Shown: piece after piece, positions 6,111 to 8,489 of the stretch
Layout: every line of letters starts with the position of its first letter
Position numbering within the stretch: the first letter of the stretch is position 1
DNA from: Uruburuella suis
Lineage (GTDB): Bacteria > Pseudomonadota > Gammaproteobacteria > Burkholderiales > Neisseriaceae
DNA length: 8,489 nucleotides
Direction of reading: 5' to 3'
Assembly (NCBI RefSeq): GCF_004341385.1
Contig: NZ_SLXE01000054.1
Span: forward strand, 1 to 8,489
Notes under the pieces: model-generated
The model's database searches: none
Told to the model about the DNA's origin: nothing
The model's input: the letters and a program-made list of their open reading frames with translations, nothing else
Translations under genes and position numbers: made by a program

Positions 6111-6521
6111 TTACGGAATGCTCGAAATCGGTGCTTTGCGTTTGAATTTCCATTTCACCGCATAGCCGGCCAGCACCGGAATGGCCGCGATAATCATTTT
6201 AAATGTCCAAGTGGCATACCACGGCTTGGCGATCACAATGGTTTCGCTGCTGGCACCGGGCACCAAAATATCGCTCACGGCATACCAATCGAGAAACGGC
6301 CACCAGCAAGCCACCAAAAGGCCGAGAAACACCGGCCAGATCAGGTGCGTGATGTTGCGCTGCCACAAGATGAAAAACACCAAAGCCCAAATCAGCGTGA
6401 GCGCGCTGATTAAAAGCGCGGTGTGGGTGGGCGCGCCCAGATAGTCGGCGATGAAATAAGTGAGCACCACCCAGAGGGCGGCGAGTATGGCCATGATAAA
6501 TTCTTCGGGGCGTTTGAGCAT
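6111..6521 (-). CDS. Small inner-membrane protein of unknown function
   Basis: The 136-residue product has four probable membrane helices at about 8-26, 33-52, 59-78 and 107-123, then a basic tail (KWKFKRKAPISSIP) expected to stay in the cytoplasm. The tryptophan-rich third helix end (CWWPFLDWY) and the loop before helix 4 are its only distinctive parts. I know no function for it. The ATG at 6521 follows AAGGAG at a good distance, so expression is likely. It lies 71 bases downstream of the TolC-family gene on the same strand and may be co-transcribed with it. The gap holds a decayed uptake sequence (6543-6554, two mismatches) and a weak stem (6545-6551 with 6587-6593). Confidence 0.8.
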   Translation of the reverse strand: MLKRPEEFIMAILAALWVVLTYFIADYLGAPTHTALLISALTLIWALVFFILWQRNITHLIWPVFLGLLVACWWPFLDWYAVSDILVPGASSETIVIAKPWYATWTFKMIIAAIPVLAGYAVKWKFKRKAPISSIP

Positions 6522-6592
6522 GGGGCTCTCCTTTGTGGGAAAAGGCCGTTTGATGGCGGCACGATGATTTGCCGAATCTTACCGCAAAACGG

Positions 6593-7972
6593 CTATTTTG
6601 GGTATGCGGCAAACAAAAGCGCATTGATTTTCTCCGCACGCGCCTGCTCGCCCAACACGCCTGCGCTGTGCAGTAGCTGCAAATAAGCCTGAATATGCGC
6701 ATATCGGGCTTCGGCCAGCTTTTGCACCGCCTCGGCCTGAGCCTGCTGCGCCTGCACTTCTTCCAAATTATTGCGTATGCCCACTTCTTTGCCCAAGCGC
6801 GTGGCTTGCAGCCGGGCATCGGCAGCATTCAGCAAACGCTGCTGGGCGAGCACTTGGATTTTGCTGCTGTGGCTGCCTAAATAAGCCTGCCGCACCGCCA
6901 GCTTGGCCTGTCGCTCGGCTGCCAACAATAATTCGCGGTTTTGCGCCACTCGGGCGGCGGCTTCGCGCACTTGGCTGGCGGTGTGGCCGCCGCTGTCTTG
7001 GCTGGCGGTGTGGCCGCCGCTGTCTTGGCTGGCGGTGTGGCCGCCGCTGTATAGCGGCATGCTCAATTGCAGCGTGAGCGTGGCGCCTTTGCTGCGGTAT
7101 TTTTGTGCATCTCCGCCGTATTCGCGGGTGCTGTGGTTGTCTTGATAGCCGCTGTTGAGCGTGAGCTTGGGCAAATGGCCGCCTTTGGCGGCAGCAAGGG
7201 CGGCTTCGGCGTTTTCAAGCGCGGCTTTTTGCAATTGCCACGAGCGGTTGTGCGCAGCGGCCAGCTTTTGCCATTGCGGCTCTTGCCGGCCATCGAGAAA
7301 ATCGACCTGCTCGGCCTGTTTGTCCAGCGGGCGGATGGCAGCAGCATTCAGCCCGGTTAAATCGGCCAGCGCATTTTCGGCCACCTGCAATTGGGTAGCC
7401 GTGGCGATTTCTTTGGCCAGCGCGGCATCATAGCCCGCTTGGGCTTCGTAAGTGTCGATAATGGTGGCCGCGCCTTGCGCAAACATGGCTTGCGCCTGCC
7501 GGATTTGCTGGCGGTAGGCGTTTTTTTCATCGCGAATCGCCGCCAATTTATCCCGATTCAGCAACACATCGAAATAAGCCTGCGCCACATTCAGGCGCAC
7601 ATCATCTGCATGATTTTCCAAGCGGATATCCGCCATCTGCGCCGCCAGCCGGCCTTGCCGGTATTGGGCGAAGCGGCTTTTATCATAAAGAATCTGGCTT
7701 GCCTGCACATTCCAGCCGTGGCTTTGGGTATTGGCGGAGAGCGAATAAGGCTGCTTTTGGTAAACCGCATTGGCGCTGATTTGCGGCAGCAGCGCCGCGC
7801 GCGCCTGATATTTTTGTTCTGCCTCGGCATCGCGGCTGTGTTTGGCAGCGGCATGGTCGGCTGAATAATGCAGGGCTGCTTGCCAGGCTTGAGCCAAATC
7901 GAAAGCATGAGCCGGTTGAAAAAGTGCGGATAGGGCAAAGCAAAAAGTGGGGAAAGGGCAGAATTTTGGCAT
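6593..7972 (-). CDS. TolC-family outer-membrane efflux/secretion protein
   Basis: The 459-residue product is an outer-membrane factor of the TolC family, which trims into a beta-barrel and a periplasmic alpha-helical tunnel and serves type I secretion or drug efflux together with an inner-membrane pump and a membrane-fusion protein. A signal peptide ends after PAHA (about residue 23). The two structural repeats are visible: ARAALLPQIS (58-66) with GWNVQASQILYD (86-97) in the first half, and LPKLTLNSGYQDN (267-279), LTLQLSMPLYSGG (299-311) and GIRNNLEEVQAQQ (398-410) in the second. The long heptad-rich helices between them form the tunnel. Right after MPLYSGG the nine-residue unit S-G-G-H-T-A-S-Q-D is repeated, adding 18 residues at the barrel-to-helix junction. 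No pump or fusion-protein gene is in the window. Only a weak ribosome site precedes the ATG. Confidence 0.88.
   Translation of the reverse strand: MPKFCPFPTFCFALSALFQPAHAFDLAQAWQAALHYSADHAAAKHSRDAEAEQKYQARAALLPQISANAVYQKQPYSLSANTQSHGWNVQASQILYDKSRFAQYRQGRLAAQMADIRLENHADDVRLNVAQAYFDVLLNRDKLAAIRDEKNAYRQQIRQAQAMFAQGAATIIDTYEAQAGYDAALAKEIATATQLQVAENALADLTGLNAAAIRPLDKQAEQVDFLDGRQEPQWQKLAAAHNRSWQLQKAALENAEAALAAAKGGHLPKLTLNSGYQDNHSTREYGGDAQKYRSKGATLTLQLSMPLYSGGHTASQDSGGHTASQDSGGHTASQVREAAARVAQNRELLLAAERQAKLAVRQAYLGSHSSKIQVLAQQRLLNAADARLQATRLGKEVGIRNNLEEVQAQQAQAEAVQKLAEARYAHIQAYLQLLHSAGVLGEQARAEKINALLFAAYPK
6971..7051 (-). repeat. Three tandem 27-bp units inside the TolC-family gene
   Basis: Units at 6971-6997, 6998-7024 and 7025-7051 are identical apart from one base (GAC versus TAC, Asp/Tyr at the unit start on the coding strand). 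They are in frame and encode three copies of a nine-residue unit at residues 308-334. Near-identity indicates recent slippage. Confidence 0.95.
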
Positions 7973-7994
7973 ATTTGTGTAAATTATCGGATTG

Positions 7995-8024
7995 AATATA
8001 AGAATAATTTCTAAATCTAGGCAA
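7995..8024 (-). promoter_or_regulatory. Likely promoter of the TolC-family gene
   Basis: Reading leftward, TTGCCT (complement of 8019-8024) and TATATT (complement of 7995-8000) are separated by 18 bases. Transcription would start about 15 bases before the ATG at 7972, giving a very short leader. Confidence 0.45.
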
Positions 8025-8032
8025 GAATAAGC

Positions 8033-8072
8033 ATGATTATTTTAAATATTAAACTGAATAAAAATGATTATT
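8033..8072. promoter_or_regulatory. Paired ATGATTATT sites between divergent promoters
   Basis: ATGATTATT occurs at 8033-8041 and 8064-8072, 31 bases apart, close to three helical turns. The left copy lies just upstream of the TolC-gene -35; the right copy overlaps the -35 of the rightward gene. This suits a shared regulator. The match to a Fur box is only partial (about 11 of 19), so the regulator is unknown. Confidence 0.4.
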
Positions 8073-8099
8073 GATAAATATAAAATTTATTTGTAATAT
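8071..8099 (+). promoter_or_regulatory. Likely promoter of the cupin-like gene
   Basis: TTGATA (8071-8076, five of six to consensus) and TAATAT (8094-8099, four of six) are separated by exactly 17 bases in strongly AT-rich DNA. A leader of about 100 bases would follow, including a GC-rich segment at 8133-8185. Confidence 0.5.
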
Positions 8100-8132
8100 A
8101 ACATAAAATTTGTTTGAAATAATTAAATTCTG

Positions 8133-8190
8133 GTAAGCGCGCCAGTCAGTCGAGCCGGCTACGCGGCGCTGGGCACCGGCGCGCACAATA
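8133..8190 (+). other. GC-rich leader segment with hairpin, possible gene remnant
   Basis: This stretch is strikingly GC-rich between AT-rich DNA and the next ATG. GCGCGCC (8137-8143) pairs with GGCGCGC (8178-8184) to make a long-loop hairpin. One frame from 8136 reads like real protein (SAPVSRAGYAALGTGAHNK) with G or C mostly at third positions, but it has no start, being preceded by TAA at 8124-8126. It could be the tail of a deleted upstream gene or a structured leader. Confidence 0.35.
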
Positions 8191-8205
8191 AGGAGCATCA
8201 GGAAA

Positions 8206-8463
8206 ATGCATTTGGATTTCAATATTTCATCGGCTCAGTTTCATCAAGAATATCTTTATCAAAAACCGATGGTGTTTAAAGGCGCGGTAAAAAATATCGA
8301 TATCGGCTGGAAAGAGATTAATGAGCTTTACCAACGGGCAAACCCGATGGATCCGCAATTCAAGCTGAGAAAAGGGGGCTTTGTGCCCAAAGAGGGCGTA
8401 AGGGACAAAAAAGGTGCTCTTTTGAAGAAACATCTTCCTAAGGGACATTTTAGGTGCTGTTAA
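8206..8463 (+). CDS. Truncated cupin/JmjC-like protein, N-terminal fragment
   Basis: The first ~63 residues (MHLDFNISSAQFHQEYLYQ, then KPMVFKGAVKNIDIGWKEINELY and FKLRKGGFVPKE) resemble the N-terminus of bacterial cupin-like/JmjC-type proteins, whose full members are Fe(II)/2-oxoglutarate-type dioxygenase folds of about 260-300 residues. The iron-binding HxD...H motif lies later in such proteins and is absent here. After PKE the frame becomes lysine-rich without family character and ends at TAA 8461-8463, giving 85 residues. None of the three frames restores the family sequence, so this is a break by insertion or rearrangement rather than a simple frameshift. AGGAG (8191-8195) lies 10 bases before the ATG. 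The family assignment is from memory of short N-terminal resemblance and is moderate at best. Confidence 0.5.
   Translation: MHLDFNISSAQFHQEYLYQKPMVFKGAVKNIDIGWKEINELYQRANPMDPQFKLRKGGFVPKEGVRDKKGALLKKHLPKGHFRCC
8399..8458. repeat. Pair of 20-bp direct repeats, possible mobile-element end
   Basis: TAAGGGACA-N4-AGGTGCT occurs at 8399-8418 and 8439-8458, 40 bases apart; the four middle bases are AAAA in one and TTTT in the other, and the other 16 match. They begin where the cupin-like frame loses its character. Repeated blocks of this kind can be transposase binding sites at an element end. I cannot name the element. Confidence 0.45.
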
Positions 8464-8489
8464 GGTTTTTCCGAGAAAAATAATCCTTA
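8461..8489. terminator. Hairpin at the right edge of the window
   Basis: TAAGG plus TTTTT (8461-8470) pairs with AAAAA (8476-8480) and CCTTA (8485-8489), with a CCGAG loop and a 4-base bulge. It overlaps the stop of the truncated gene. It may be a terminator or part of the inserted element; the window ends here. Confidence 0.3.

Noticed and set aside
6971..7051. CRISPR array
   Set aside because: The repeats are head-to-tail with no spacers and lie in frame within a protein gene.
8060..8080. Firm Fur box
   Set aside because: Only about 11 of 19 positions match the consensus, which is common by chance in AT-rich DNA.

Overview
The window looks like chromosome from a commensal-type member of the Neisseriaceae, probably Neisseria. 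The main evidence is the DNA uptake sequence: AGGCCGTCTGAA or its complement occurs many times, singly or as inverted pairs at gene ends. The bases before the GCCGTCTGAA core are AG rather than AT, which is the dialect reported for several commensal Neisseria and not the AT form typical of meningococcus and gonococcus. The housekeeping genes fit: a UbiH-type ubiquinone hydroxylase and a DusA tRNA-dihydrouridine synthase.

Layout. Bases 1-2345 hold two leftward genes, a RimJ/RimL-like GNAT acetyltransferase and ubiH. They are separated by a 450-base gap that is full of structure: a 163-bp palindromic MITE-like element, a decayed second copy of the ubiH 3' end, and a cluster of short palindromes. 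ubiH and dusA diverge from a shared intergenic region. dusA ends in a strong uptake-sequence hairpin.

Bases 3525-6056 are an accessory block, more AT-rich than the flanks. It contains a large unrecognised protein with proline-rich ends, an amphipathic region, a long hydrophobic hairpin and a beta-repeat-like stretch. Its frame is broken by one in-frame TAA. A small four-helix membrane protein follows directly. The arrangement resembles a membrane-active toxin with its immunity protein, but this rests on architecture and gene order, not on a recognised family.

Bases 6062-8489 begin with a bidirectional terminator, followed leftward by a small membrane protein gene and a TolC-family outer-membrane efflux/secretion gene carrying a 27-bp in-frame triple repeat. 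An AT-rich divergent promoter region separates tolC from a rightward gene that starts like a cupin/JmjC-type protein. That reading frame loses its family resemblance after about 63 codons, where a pair of 20-bp direct repeats begins, so it was probably cut by a mobile element or rearrangement.

How the genes may work together: ubiH (respiration) and dusA (tRNA modification) are independent housekeeping genes. The toxin-like gene, its small membrane partner, the TolC channel and the truncated cupin gene could be remains of an exported bacteriocin or peptide locus. No membrane-fusion or ABC partner is present in the window, so this link is inference only. No tRNA, rRNA or CRISPR array was seen.
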